Source: Kiritimatiellia bacterium (GTDB lineage: Bacteria; Verrucomicrobiota; Kiritimatiellia; RFP12; DVOR01). Taken from it: 11,087 nt of DNA. The position numbers and the translations under genes are program-made. The notes beneath the pieces were generated by a model. It did not search any database. It was not told the origin of the DNA and worked only from the letters and a program-made list of their open reading frames with translations. Below are positions 1-6,368 of this stretch, piece after piece. Position 1 is the stretch's first letter; every line of letters starts with the position of its first letter. Where the stretch lies: positions 1 through 11,087 of the forward strand of contig CAAGNN010000032.1 in NCBI GenBank assembly GCA_900771325.1. The letters are read 5' to 3'.

Positions 1-132
1 CCCGGGGCGGATCCACCTCGAACCCGGGGCGGGTCCACCTCGAACCCGGGGCGGGTCCACCTCGAACCCGGGGCGGGTCGGGGGTCAACCCGGGGCGGGG
101 CGGCCTCGAACCCGGGGCGGGGCATCTGAGGC
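1..132. repeat. 22-bp GC-rich tandem array, copy 1
   Basis: Six direct units with an exact 22-bp period begin at 1, 23, 45, 67, 89 and 111. Each unit opens with the nearly invariant CCCGGGGCGG, usually followed by R-T-C, then a variable half that ends in AA (for example TCCACCTCGAA or TCGGGGGTCAA). The last two units have drifted (GGGGCGGCC, GGGGCATC) and the array fades by about 132. It may continue left of the window. The period is not a multiple of three and no recognisable protein reads through it, so it is taken as non-coding. The same unit forms arrays at 6461-6562 and 10764-10873. Confidence 0.9.
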
Positions 133-161
133 CGGCCTCCACGCTCTCTCGCCCTCAGCCC

Positions 162-179
162 CTCCGTCGCGGCACGCGC
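162..179 (-). repeat. 18-bp sequence shared with 10907-10924 (inverted)
   Basis: Read on the minus strand this is GCGCGTGCCGCGACGGAG, an exact inverted copy of 10907-10924. In both places it directly abuts a 7-bp repeat tract, on the same relative side. It appears to be a conserved boundary piece of the composite intergenic repeat. A degenerate form (GCTTACGCGACGGGCAG) sits beside the heptad tract at 4103-4176. Confidence 0.75.
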
Positions 180-214
180 GCTGTCAGCTGTCAGCTGTCG
201 GCTGTCCGCTGCGA
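180..214. repeat. 7-bp tandem repeat tract (GCTGTCA type)
   Basis: Five head-to-tail heptads: GCTGTCA, GCTGTCA, GCTGTCG, GCTGTCC, GCTGCGA. The first three bases (GCT) are fixed and the end varies. The tract stops 11 bp before the probable -35 element of the tRNA-Pro promoter. Similar tracts occur at 4103-4176, 4254-4281, 6334-6361, 6574-6608 and 10877-10904. Confidence 0.85.
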
Positions 215-225
215 GCGCAGCTCGG

Positions 226-255
226 TTGCGCGGCGGAGGGGAGGTGTGCTAGAAT
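226..255 (+). promoter_or_regulatory. Probable sigma70-type promoter for tRNA-Pro and glyS
   Basis: A -35-like TTGCGC (226-231) and a -10 TAGAAT (250-255) are separated by 18 bp. The -10 is preceded by TG-C, the extended -10 pattern seen at several promoters in this window. The predicted start is near 262, about 8 nt before the mature tRNA 5' end. No second promoter is visible between the tRNA and glyS, so this one probably drives both. Confidence 0.7.
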
Positions 256-269
256 GGGCGCGATTTTGA

Positions 270-346
270 CGGAGCGTAGCGCAGCCTGGTAGCGCATCTG
301 CTTTGGGAGCAGAGTGTCGGGGGTTCAAATCCCTCCGCTCCGACCA
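270..346 (+). tRNA. tRNA-Pro (anticodon UGG)
   Basis: This is a complete 77-nt cloverleaf with encoded CCA. The acceptor stem CGGAGCG (270-276) pairs with CGCTCCG (336-342), with discriminator A343 and CCA at 344-346. The anticodon stem TCTGC/GCAGA encloses the loop TTTGGGA, giving anticodon TGG, which reads CCN proline codons. The T arm is GGGGG-TTCAAAT-CCCTC with one G-T wobble. The D arm GCGC...GCGC contains CCTGGTA, typical of bacterial tRNA-Pro, as is the C1-G72 end pair. The glyS start codon lies only 20 nt after CCA with no terminator between, so the tRNA is probably cut from the glyS transcript. Confidence 0.97.
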
Positions 347-366
347 CTTACTGAAGGACGTGCGCG

Positions 367-2124
367 ATGGACAAGAAAGAGGCACCGAAGAGTTCGTTGG
401 ATGCGTTGGTTTCGCTTTGCAAGCGCAGGGGGTTCATCTTCCAGAGTTCGGAAGTGTATGGGGGCTTTGCGGGTTTTTGGGATTACGGTCCGCTGGGGTG
501 CGAGCTCAAGCGCAACATCAAGGAGAGTTGGTGGCGGTGGACGGTGCGCGATCGCGAGGATGTGGAGGGGCTGGATGCCTCGATCATTATGCACCCGGCG
601 ATTTGGAAGGCCTCGGGTCACCTGGATACCTTCTCCGACCCGATGAGTATGTGTAAGGGCAACTGCCGCAAGTTGATGCGCGCAGACCAGATTTGGGATG
701 TCTTTGAGGAGTCGGCCATCTGCGCGGCGTTGGCCCCGATGGTGGGCGATGCGGGCAAGGTGGCCACGTGGTGCAAGGGAAAGGGCAAGGCGGTGGCACC
801 GGGGCTCTACACCGTCCAGCACCCCGAGTACCTGGAGGCCATCTTCGAGCAGTTGAAGACGGTGGCGGATGTGAAGGCGCTCTTTATCCTGTTGGCCACG
901 CCGGCGGGCGAAGCGCCGGTGTTGCCGTGCCCGAATTGCGGCGGGGTGATGACCGAGCCGCGCCCCTTCAACCTGATGTTCAAGACCATCGTTGGGCCCG
1001 TGGACGACCCCTCCAACGTGGCCTATCTGCGCCCGGAGACCGCGCAGGCGATCTTCGCCGAGTTTTCCAATGTGATGGTCTCGAGCCGCCAGATGCCGCC
1101 CTTCGGCATTGGGCAGATCGGCAAGAGCTTCCGCAACGAGGTGACCCCGCGCAACTACATCTTCCGCTCGCGCGAGTTCGAGCAGATGGAGCTGGAGTTC
1201 TTCATCAAGCCCGATGAGGCCGTCGAGTTGCTCTGCGGCCACGTTGCCCCGCTTACCGCCGAGACCGACCTCTCCGAGCCGCAGGCCGACTGGGGTTGGG
1301 AGTGCTGGCACAAGTATTGGGTGGAGCAGCGCAAGCAGTGGCTCGTGGCCAACGGCCTGCCCGCCGAGAGTTTTGTGGAATACTGGCAGAAGCCCGACGA
1401 ATTGGCCCACTACGCCCGCGCCTGCGTGGATATTGAGTATCGCTTCCCCTTCGGCGTGCAGGAGCTCGAGGGCATCGCCGCGCGCTCGGACTTCGACCTC
1501 TCCCGCCACCAGGAGCACTCGGGCAAGAGTATGGAGGTCTTCGACGAGCCCCTCAAGCTCGCCGTCAAGAAGCTCTCCGAGGAGGAGAAGGCCGCCTTCC
1601 GCGCCAAGACCGTCGCCGCCTGGGAGGCGCGCGGCAAGAGCGCCGAGGCCGCCAACGCCTTCCTCGATCGCCTCTTCGAGGGCAAGTACATCCCCCACGT
1701 CATCGAGCCCTCCTCCGGCGTCGACCGTATGGCCCTAGCGATGCTCTGCAATGCCTACGAAGAGCAGAAGCTCACCGATGAGAAGGGCCGCGAGGATGTC
1801 CGCACCGTCCTCCACCTCGCCCCGCAGATTGCCCCCATCAAGGTGGCCGTCTTCCCGCTCGTCAAGAACCGCCCCGAGCTCTACACCCTCGCGCGCTCCA
1901 TCTTCAAGCGTCTGCAGAAGCGCTACAACTGCTTCTGGGACGAGACCGGTGCCATCGGCCGCCGCTATCGCCGTCAGGACGAGATTGGCACTCCCTTCTG
2001 CGTGACTGTCGACTTCGACACCCTCGAGAAGGACGGCACCGTCACCCTCCGTGAGCGCGACTCTATGCAGCAAGAGCGCATCTCCGTCGATGCTCTCATC
2101 GCCAAACTCGACGCGCTGCTGTAA
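367..2124 (+). CDS. glyS: Glycyl-tRNA synthetase, one-chain alpha-2 class II type
   Basis: Cytoplasmic enzyme that charges tRNA-Gly with glycine using ATP. The 585-residue product has the class II core in order: an N-terminal FQSSEVYGGFAGFWDYGP block (about 25-42); CxxxC (96/100) and CPNCG (188-192), which could make a zinc site; TEPRPFNLMF (196-205); motif 2 FRNEVTPRNYIFRSREFEQME (about 255-275); motif 3 EPSSGVDRMALAM (447-459); and the anticodon-binding domain beginning LAPQIAPIKVAVFPL (484-498). This is the archaeal/eukaryotic-like dimer type, not the GlyQ/GlyS tetramer. It is longer than the roughly 500 residues of the Thermus form, partly through extra sequence at about 112-180 and 375-435. 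The start is ATG 367 with AAGGA at 354-358. Stop TAA. It is convergent with the DUF167 gene. Confidence 0.96.
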   Translation: MDKKEAPKSSLDALVSLCKRRGFIFQSSEVYGGFAGFWDYGPLGCELKRNIKESWWRWTVRDREDVEGLDASIIMHPAIWKASGHLDTFSDPMSMCKGNCRKLMRADQIWDVFEESAICAALAPMVGDAGKVATWCKGKGKAVAPGLYTVQHPEYLEAIFEQLKTVADVKALFILLATPAGEAPVLPCPNCGGVMTEPRPFNLMFKTIVGPVDDPSNVAYLRPETAQAIFAEFSNVMVSSRQMPPFGIGQIGKSFRNEVTPRNYIFRSREFEQMELEFFIKPDEAVELLCGHVAPLTAETDLSEPQADWGWECWHKYWVEQRKQWLVANGLPAESFVEYWQKPDELAHYARACVDIEYRFPFGVQELEGIAARSDFDLSRHQEHSGKSMEVFDEPLKLAVKKLSEEEKAAFRAKTVAAWEARGKSAEAANAFLDRLFEGKYIPHVIEPSSGVDRMALAMLCNAYEEQKLTDEKGREDVRTVLHLAPQIAPIKVAVFPLVKNRPELYTLARSIFKRLQKRYNCFWDETGAIGRRYRRQDEIGTPFCVTVDFDTLEKDGTVTLRERDSMQQERISVDALIAKLDALL

Positions 2125-2144
2125 TCTTTCGTTAGCCCCTTCGC

Positions 2145-2180
2145 GCGCTTCGTTCAGAGCCCCAGCTTTGAGCGAAGCGC
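2145..2180. terminator. 16-bp hairpin between convergent genes, possible glyS terminator
   Basis: Arms 2145-2160 and 2165-2180 pair over 16 bp with two G-T wobbles around a CCCA loop, starting 20 bp after the glyS stop. On the plus strand it is followed by TTCTGCTGTT, a weak T-rich tail. On the minus strand no T tract follows. The hairpin covers the DUF167 stop codon and its last eight codons. It could end glyS transcription or protect both 3' ends. Confidence 0.5.
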
Positions 2181-2438
2181 TTCTGCTGTTATGCCGGCAA
2201 GGGCGAAGCGCTTAAGGCGCGCGGTCTGGCCGGAGAGGAGGGTGACGGCGGTGCGGGGAAGATCGAGGGCCTCGGCGAGGAAGCGGCGGGCGGCCTCGTT
2301 GGCCTTGCCATCCACGGGCGGAGCGGTGAGGGCCACGCGGAGCCAATCGGCCTCGGCCCCGAGGATGGCATTCTTGGAGGCGCGCGGGGTCACCTTGACG
2401 GTCACGGCGCAGCCATTCTTCCACGGTTCACACCACAC
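2154..2438 (-). CDS. DUF167 / YggU-family protein
   Basis: A 94-residue protein of the DUF167 (UPF0235, YggU) family, whose biochemical role is not established. The family pattern is clear: VTVKVTPRASKN (12-23), then LRVALTAPPVDGKANEAARRFLAEAL (33-58), then LLSGQTARLKRFALAGI (67-83). No ATG fits in frame. GTG at 2438, overlapping the end of the yggT-like gene by 11 bp, gives the usual short N-terminal lead before the core and is chosen here. GTG at 2405 (83 residues), with GGAAG 12 nt upstream, is the alternative. A YggT gene next to a YggU gene is a known arrangement in E. coli and other bacteria, which supports both calls. The gene ends inside the hairpin at 2145-2180. Confidence 0.88.
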   Translation of the reverse strand: MWCEPWKNGCAVTVKVTPRASKNAILGAEADWLRVALTAPPVDGKANEAARRFLAEALDLPRTAVTLLSGQTARLKRFALAGITAEALRSKLGL

Positions 2439-3342
2439 GGGCCACCGCCTGAATGAGGAAGATCCACACCCCGCCCAGGAGCGTCGAGAGCAGCCCATAG
2501 ACGAAGTAGGCGAGGATGGGGGAGATATTGAGCGGGCCCACGCGGAAGGTGGGGAGGAAGCCGCCAAGGAGCCTCAGCAAGTCATCCATCAAGGCCGTGA
2601 GCGAGCGCGACTTGACGAGCGCGGCCAGGAGCCCGAGGATGAAGGTGAGGAAGAGGAGACTGCGGAAGATCGTCAACAGCGCGAGCGCCGCCGTGCCGGC
2701 CAGGAAGGTCAGGCGCAGCGCCACGGGCAGAGGCGTTAGGTCAAAGGGATTACTCAGGCCCCACTGGCGGAAGAGCTCGGAGACCTGCGCCACCTCGCTC
2801 AGCGGATAGAGCACCTGCCCGGCGGCGGCCTGGCAGAGGGCAATCAGCCCCACCCAGCCGGCCAGGAGAATCGGCGCGGCCAGGCTGCGCGGCATCTGCG
2901 AGAGGGGGCGCGTGAGGAAGGCTAAGAGGTCGCCCGAGTAGCCGGGCAGGGCCTTGGCGCGGTGCAGTAGCTTCAGGATCAGCCCGGCCGTGGCCAGCGC
3001 CCACCAGAACCACAGGAACTGCACCGCCGCCACCGCGAGCCACCCCAGGAAGCCCTGGGCCGGGAAGAGGTAGACTGCGTAGAAGTCCACCGACACGGCC
3101 GCCGTGGCGAAGCGCCGCAGCAGCGCCGCCCGGGCACTGAGGGCCATCGCCAGCACCACCACGCTCAGCGCGCGCGGCGGCAGAAAGAGGGCCGAGTGCA
3201 GCGCGCCGAGGAGCTTATCGAAGAGGCGGTCGGCCCACGCGGCAAAGGGGTTGAGCAGGAGATACTTGGGCGGCAGGCAGGCGCGGACAAAGGCCACGAG
3301 CGCGAGCCACTGCAAAAGCGAGAGGAGCGTATCGGCAATCAT
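2428..3342 (-). CDS. YggT-like integral membrane protein
   Basis: A 304-residue, very hydrophobic protein with about six membrane segments, roughly at 4-22, 57-78, 95-125, 153-175, 208-243 and 272-298. The C-terminal part (about 254-298: DLLRLLGGFLPTF, then VGPLNISPILAYFVYGLL) resembles the YggT signature in which a P-x-G-x-(I/L)-(D/N)-(I/L)-SP turn precedes the last helix. E. coli YggT has about 188 residues in two similar halves, so this is a long version. YggT proteins have been linked to osmotic tolerance and envelope functions, but no reaction is known. The ATG overlaps the coaX stop as ATGA, implying translational coupling, and AAGGG about 10 nt upstream could serve as ribosome site. 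The DUF167 partner follows directly. The family call rests on the C-terminal motif and the neighbour. Confidence 0.72.
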   Translation of the reverse strand: MIADTLLSLLQWLALVAFVRACLPPKYLLLNPFAAWADRLFDKLLGALHSALFLPPRALSVVVLAMALSARAALLRRFATAAVSVDFYAVYLFPAQGFLGWLAVAAVQFLWFWWALATAGLILKLLHRAKALPGYSGDLLAFLTRPLSQMPRSLAAPILLAGWVGLIALCQAAAGQVLYPLSEVAQVSELFRQWGLSNPFDLTPLPVALRLTFLAGTAALALLTIFRSLLFLTFILGLLAALVKSRSLTALMDDLLRLLGGFLPTFRVGPLNISPILAYFVYGLLSTLLGGVWIFLIQAVARVV

Positions 3343-4094
3343 CCCTCGCCGCCCTTCTCGAAGATGACGCCCAGACCAAAGAGCGTGAGCGTGGGGTCGA
3401 GCGTGCAAGGCAGGGCGGTCCCCGCCAAGACCCAGCCGGCATAACCGCCGGTGGCCACCACCTTGGCCTGCCCGCCGAAGGGCTGCTGCAGGTGGGCGAC
3501 GATTTCGCGGACAATCCCGCGGTAGCCGACGCGTGCCCCGAGGGCGATGGCCTCCTCGGTGCTCTTGGCAATCTGCGGCGTTTCGCCGCCCAGGGAGACC
3601 TCCGGGAGCAGGGCGGTCTTCTCGTGCAGGTAGCGGGTCATCAGCGGCAACCCGGGGGTGAGCACGCCGCCGATGTAGGCCGGGCGCGCGTCGAGCACCT
3701 CGAAGTTCAGCGCCGTGCCGAAGTCCACCACAATCAGCGGCGCGCCATACTTGGCCAGTCCGCCGGCGGCATCGGCCAGACGGTCCGCGCCGATGCGCTC
3801 GGGGTGCGGGTAATCGAGTGTGAAGCCCAGGGGGCTCTCGCAGGTCACGAAGCGTGGGGTGCAGCCGAGGGTTTCGCGCACCAGGTGCCGCCAGCGGGCG
3901 TTGACCTTGGGCACCACCGAGGCGATGCTCACGCCCGCCACGGCCTCCGAGGCGATGAGGCGGACCATATCCGAGCACGCCTCGGGGTTCGCCAGGATTC
4001 CCCCCTCCACGCGGCAGACGCGCGAGACTTCGCCATCCTCGTAGAGCCCGAGGGTGGTGGAGGTGTTGCCGACATCAATGCAGACTAGGCGCAT
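3339..4094 (-). CDS. coaX: Type III pantothenate kinase
   Basis: Phosphorylates pantothenate, the first committed step of coenzyme A synthesis, in the cytoplasm. CoaX enzymes need a monovalent cation and resist CoA feedback. The 251-residue length is normal. The ASKHA-fold motifs are visible: IDVGNT (6-11), the phosphate-1 loop; YPHPERIGADRLADA (95-109), the pantothenate-binding block; VDFGTALNFEVLD (123-135), usually DFGTATTFDVV, so slightly divergent; IGGVLTPGLPLM (141-152); and ATGGYAGWV (214-222), the adenosine side. The start is ATG 4094. No good ribosome-binding sequence is visible, and the upstream DNA is repeat-derived. The stop overlaps the yggT-like start by 4 bp. Expression probably depends on read-through from nadC or a promoter I cannot see. 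Confidence 0.94.
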   Translation of the reverse strand: MRLVCIDVGNTSTTLGLYEDGEVSRVCRVEGGILANPEACSDMVRLIASEAVAGVSIASVVPKVNARWRHLVRETLGCTPRFVTCESPLGFTLDYPHPERIGADRLADAAGGLAKYGAPLIVVDFGTALNFEVLDARPAYIGGVLTPGLPLMTRYLHEKTALLPEVSLGGETPQIAKSTEEAIALGARVGYRGIVREIVAHLQQPFGGQAKVVATGGYAGWVLAGTALPCTLDPTLTLFGLGVIFEKGGEG

Positions 4095-4102
4095 AGTGAT
4101 TG

Positions 4103-4176
4103 AGCTGTTAGCGGTTAGCGGATAGCTGTTAGCGATTAGCGGACAGCCGACAGCGGACAGCGGACAGCGGACAGCC
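4103..4176. repeat. 7-bp tandem repeat tract, 10.5 units
   Basis: The longest heptad tract in the window: AGCTGTT, AGCGGTT, AGCGGAT, AGCTGTT, AGCGATT, AGCGGAC, AGCCGAC and three AGCGGAC, then a partial AGCC. It begins 8 bp upstream of the coaX start codon, so it lies in the coaX leader if that is transcribed from nadC. The right half is, inverted, very similar to the tract at 4254-4281 (shared GCTGTCGGCTGTC), so the two could pair across the 77-bp spacer. Confidence 0.88.
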
Positions 4177-4253
4177 GCTTACGCGACGGGCAGACAGGTG
4201 GTCCAGAGGAGGACTTCCACGGCTCAGACGGGCCAAACACCTCGAGCGCCAGC
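4177..4253. other. Spacer between two heptad tracts, related to 10909-10955
   Basis: A 77-bp stretch with no ORF or promoter that I can defend. Its first half (GCGACGG, AGAC, GG, GTCCA, then CTTCCAC in order) matches 10917-10955 at many positions by eye. There too it lies just right of a heptad tract. This suggests a shared repeat element rather than unique sequence. Confidence 0.45.
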
Positions 4254-4281
4254 GCTGTCAGCTGTCAGCTGTCGGCTGTCA
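4254..4281. repeat. 7-bp tandem repeat tract, 4 units
   Basis: Units GCTGTCA, GCTGTCA, GCTGTCG, GCTGTCA run up to 2 bp from the nadC stop codon. With the tract at 4103-4176 it brackets the whole nadC-coaX spacer. The first four units of the tract at 180-214 are the same apart from the last base of the fourth. Confidence 0.85.
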
Positions 4282-4283
4282 GC

Positions 4284-5174
4284 TTATAGAGCGCTCCACT
4301 CCAGGGCGAGGTCGATGCTCGGGGCCGAGTGGGTGAGGGCGCCGACGCTGAGGGCATCCACGCCGGTGGCGGCGATGGCGTTGGCGGTCTGCAGGTTGAT
4401 GCCGCCGGAGGCCTCGAGCTTGGTGACCTGGGTGGCGGCGCGGGTGATGGCCACGCACTCGCGCATCAGGTCGCAAGGCATATTGTCGAGCATAATCCAT
4501 TCGGGCTCGGCGCGCAGGGCGGACTTGAGCTCCTCGATGGACTCGACCTCGATCTCGACGGCCAGGAGGGGATAGGCCTTGCGCGCGGCCTCGACGGCGA
4601 GGTCCAGGCGCTTGGGGTCACCGCCGGCCCAGAGGGCGCGATGGTTATCCTTCATCAGCACGCGGTCGTAGAGGCCGAAGCGATGGTTGGTGCCGCCGCC
4701 GCAGCGCACGGCAAACTTCTCGAAGACGCGCAGGCAGGGGGTCGTCTTGCGCGTGTCCAGGACCATACAATTATAGGGCTTGACCGCCTCGACGAATTGG
4801 TGGGTGAGCGTGGCGGTGCCGCACATGCGCTGGATGAAGTTGAGCGCGGTGCGCTCGGCGGTCAGGATGGCGCGGGCGCGGCCGGTGAAGCGGGCCAGGA
4901 CGCCGCCGGCGGGGGCCAGGGCACCATTGGGGATGAGGATCTCGTAGGAGAGGGTGGGGTCGAGCATCTGCAGGATGTAGAGCGCCACATTGAGCCCGGC
5001 CACACAGCAGGCCTCGCGGGCCTGGATTTCGCCGGTGGCCAGCACGTCGGGCCCCACGAGGGCGAGGGTGGTGGCATCGCCCGCGCCAATATCCTCCTTC
5101 AGCGCGGCGCGGATGGCGAGCTGCGCGCGCGGATCCTTGGTAATGTCAGGCAAAGTTTCGGGGTTTGTATGCAT
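4284..5174 (-). CDS. nadC: Quinolinate phosphoribosyltransferase (nicotinate-nucleotide pyrophosphorylase, carboxylating)
   Basis: Converts quinolinate and PRPP to nicotinate mononucleotide with loss of CO2, the step of de novo NAD synthesis after NadA. The 296 residues match the family's usual 280-300. Conserved blocks: KEDIGAGDATT (26-36), ERTALNF (107-113), LDTRKTTPCLR (139-149, where most members have Gly or Asn instead of Cys147), RCGGGTNHR (157-165), MKDNH (174-178), VEIEVE (206-211), MLDN (228-231), EASGGI (254-259) and VGALTHSAPSIDLALE (277-292). The start is ATG 5174, with a strong AAGGAGGT 8 nt upstream. It follows the M42 peptidase gene by 27 bp on the same strand, so the two are probably co-transcribed. 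No nadA or nadB is present in the window. Confidence 0.96.
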   Translation of the reverse strand: MHTNPETLPDITKDPRAQLAIRAALKEDIGAGDATTLALVGPDVLATGEIQAREACCVAGLNVALYILQMLDPTLSYEILIPNGALAPAGGVLARFTGRARAILTAERTALNFIQRMCGTATLTHQFVEAVKPYNCMVLDTRKTTPCLRVFEKFAVRCGGGTNHRFGLYDRVLMKDNHRALWAGGDPKRLDLAVEAARKAYPLLAVEIEVESIEELKSALRAEPEWIMLDNMPCDLMRECVAITRAATQVTKLEASGGINLQTANAIAATGVDALSVGALTHSAPSIDLALEWSAL

Positions 5175-5201
5175 AGAGCAACCTCCTTCTCGTGAAAGAC
5201 T

Positions 5202-6281
5202 TCAGACTTCCGGCGCGAGGTCCGGATTCTCGGGCAGAGCGCCCAGAAAGGCGTGCAACAGGCGGATGATTTTCTCGACGTCCTCGAGGTCAAGCGTCTC
5301 CACGGGCGAGTGCATATAGCGCAGGGGAATCCCCACCAGCGCCACCGCCGTGGCCCCGCCATTGAGGCGCATCGCGTAGGCGTTGTTCCCCGACGCGCGC
5401 GAGCGCACCTGGTATTGGCAAGCAATCTCCTCCAGTTTGGCCGTGTCGAGCAACATCTGCCGCAGCTTGGGGTTGTAGAGCGGCCCGGTACCGATAATCG
5501 GCCCGCCGCCCAAGCGCACATCACCCATCTTCCGGCAATCCTGCGGGTGCATATCCGTGGCAAAGCCCACATCCAGGCAAATGCCAATATCGGGCTTGAC
5601 CAACTGCACGGCCGTCTGCGCCCCCACCAGCCCCAACTCCTCCTGCACGCTGCCCACCAAGTGCAGCGCCACATTCAGCGGCGCGAGCGGCTCCTCGGCC
5701 AAGCGCCGCATCACCTCGGTGATAATAAAGGCCCCAATCCGGTTGTCAAAACCCCGGCACGCCACCCGGCTCCCCGCCAACTGCACCCAGCCGGCATCCA
5801 CCACCGCCGCAGCCCCCAACGCCACCAGCTCCTCGGCCTCCTCCTTCGAGCGCGCGCCAATATCCACCGGCGCCTGCGACAGCTCCTTCGGCGCCACATT
5901 CTCGCGCTCGCTCGCGCTCATCAGGTGCGGCGGCCGCACGCCAAAGACCCCATTCACCGGCCCCTTGCGCCCCTGAATAACCACCCGCTCGGCCGCCACC
6001 GTCGGCACCGTCACCCCGCCATTAGGGATCAGCCACACCTGCCCCCGCTCATCGATGTGGGAGACCAAGAAGCCAATCTCGTCGCAATGCGCCTCGAGCA
6101 TCACCTTCACCGGTGCGCCTTCATTCAGCACCGCGTGCAGGTTCCCGTGCACATCAAAGGCACTCTCCACCCCCGCCTCGCGCAAATAACGCGCCATCAG
6201 CCGCTGACCATCCTGCTCCACCCCACTGGGCGAAGGACACGCCATCAGCGCCTTCAGAAAGCTTAACGACCGCTTATCCAT
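5202..6281 (-). CDS. M42-family metallo-aminopeptidase (TET / glutamyl aminopeptidase-like)
   Basis: A cytoplasmic aminopeptidase that trims short peptides. M42 enzymes form hollow tetrahedral dodecamers with two metal ions per site. The 359 residues include all expected ligands and catalytic residues: EAHCDEIGF (63-71; His65, Asp67), RGFDNRIG (176-183; Asp179 bridging), VQEELG (212-217; Glu214 catalytic and Glu215 ligand), CLDVGFATD (235-243; Asp237) and RYMHSPVE (321-328; His324). The family was formerly labelled endoglucanase or FrvX; the peptide specificity cannot be read from sequence. The start is ATG 6281, with AAGGAG at 6296-6291 and 9 nt spacing. It is the first gene of the probable run M42-nadC-coaX-yggT-DUF167. 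Confidence 0.93.
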   Translation of the reverse strand: MDKRSLSFLKALMACPSPSGVEQDGQRLMARYLREAGVESAFDVHGNLHAVLNEGAPVKVMLEAHCDEIGFLVSHIDERGQVWLIPNGGVTVPTVAAERVVIQGRKGPVNGVFGVRPPHLMSASERENVAPKELSQAPVDIGARSKEEAEELVALGAAAVVDAGWVQLAGSRVACRGFDNRIGAFIITEVMRRLAEEPLAPLNVALHLVGSVQEELGLVGAQTAVQLVKPDIGICLDVGFATDMHPQDCRKMGDVRLGGGPIIGTGPLYNPKLRQMLLDTAKLEEIACQYQVRSRASGNNAYAMRLNGGATAVALVGIPLRYMHSPVETLDLEDVEKIIRLLHAFLGALPENPDLAPEV

Positions 6282-6311
6282 ACAACTCGGCTCCTTTGCA
6301 ATTCGCCCCGC

Positions 6312-6341
6312 AGTATACCATAAATGAAGCGGGGCTGTTAG
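6312..6341 (-). promoter_or_regulatory. Probable promoter of the M42-nadC run
   Basis: Reading the minus strand, -35-like CTAACA (6341-6336), an 18-bp spacer and -10 TATACT (6317-6312) preceded by TG-G. The -10 is good and the -35 matches TTGACA at four of six. The -35 lies inside the heptad tract 6334-6361. The predicted start near 6305 leaves a leader of about 24 nt containing the AAGGAG ribosome site. Confidence 0.6.
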
Positions 6342-6361
6342 CGGTTAGCTGTTATCCGCTA
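6334..6361. repeat. 7-bp tandem repeat tract, 4 units
   Basis: Units GCTGTTA, GCGGTTA, GCTGTTA, TCCGCTA. It lies just upstream of the M42 gene promoter and supplies its -35-like sequence. GCTGTTA-GCGGTTA also occurs inside the tracts at 4103-4176 and 10877-10904. Confidence 0.8.
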
Positions 6362-6368
6362 GCGAGGT

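Noticed and set aside
1..132. CRISPR array
   Set aside because: The conserved part is only about 13 bp and the variable part about 9 bp, the variable parts recur between units and loci, and no cas genes are present.
191..385. Minus-strand ORF of 64 codons over the tRNA-Pro gene
   Set aside because: Its middle (RRDLNPRHSAPKADALPG) is simply the antisense translation of the tRNA-Pro gene, a well-known false protein in annotation.
325..1698. Long minus-strand ORF (457 codons) opposite glyS
   Set aside because: It is the mirror of a high-GC gene read in a low-stop frame. The sequence is low in complexity with no family motif, while the plus strand has complete glycyl-tRNA synthetase motifs.
3343..3978. 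Possible N-terminal extension of the YggT-like protein into coaX
   Set aside because: The frame stays open but the extension is Arg/Pro/Gly-rich shadow of coaX. The ATGA overlap gives a natural start at 3342.
5253..6266. Long plus-strand ORF opposite the M42 gene
   Set aside because: His/Arg/Pro-rich shadow of a GC-rich gene; all metal ligands of M42 are present on the minus strand.
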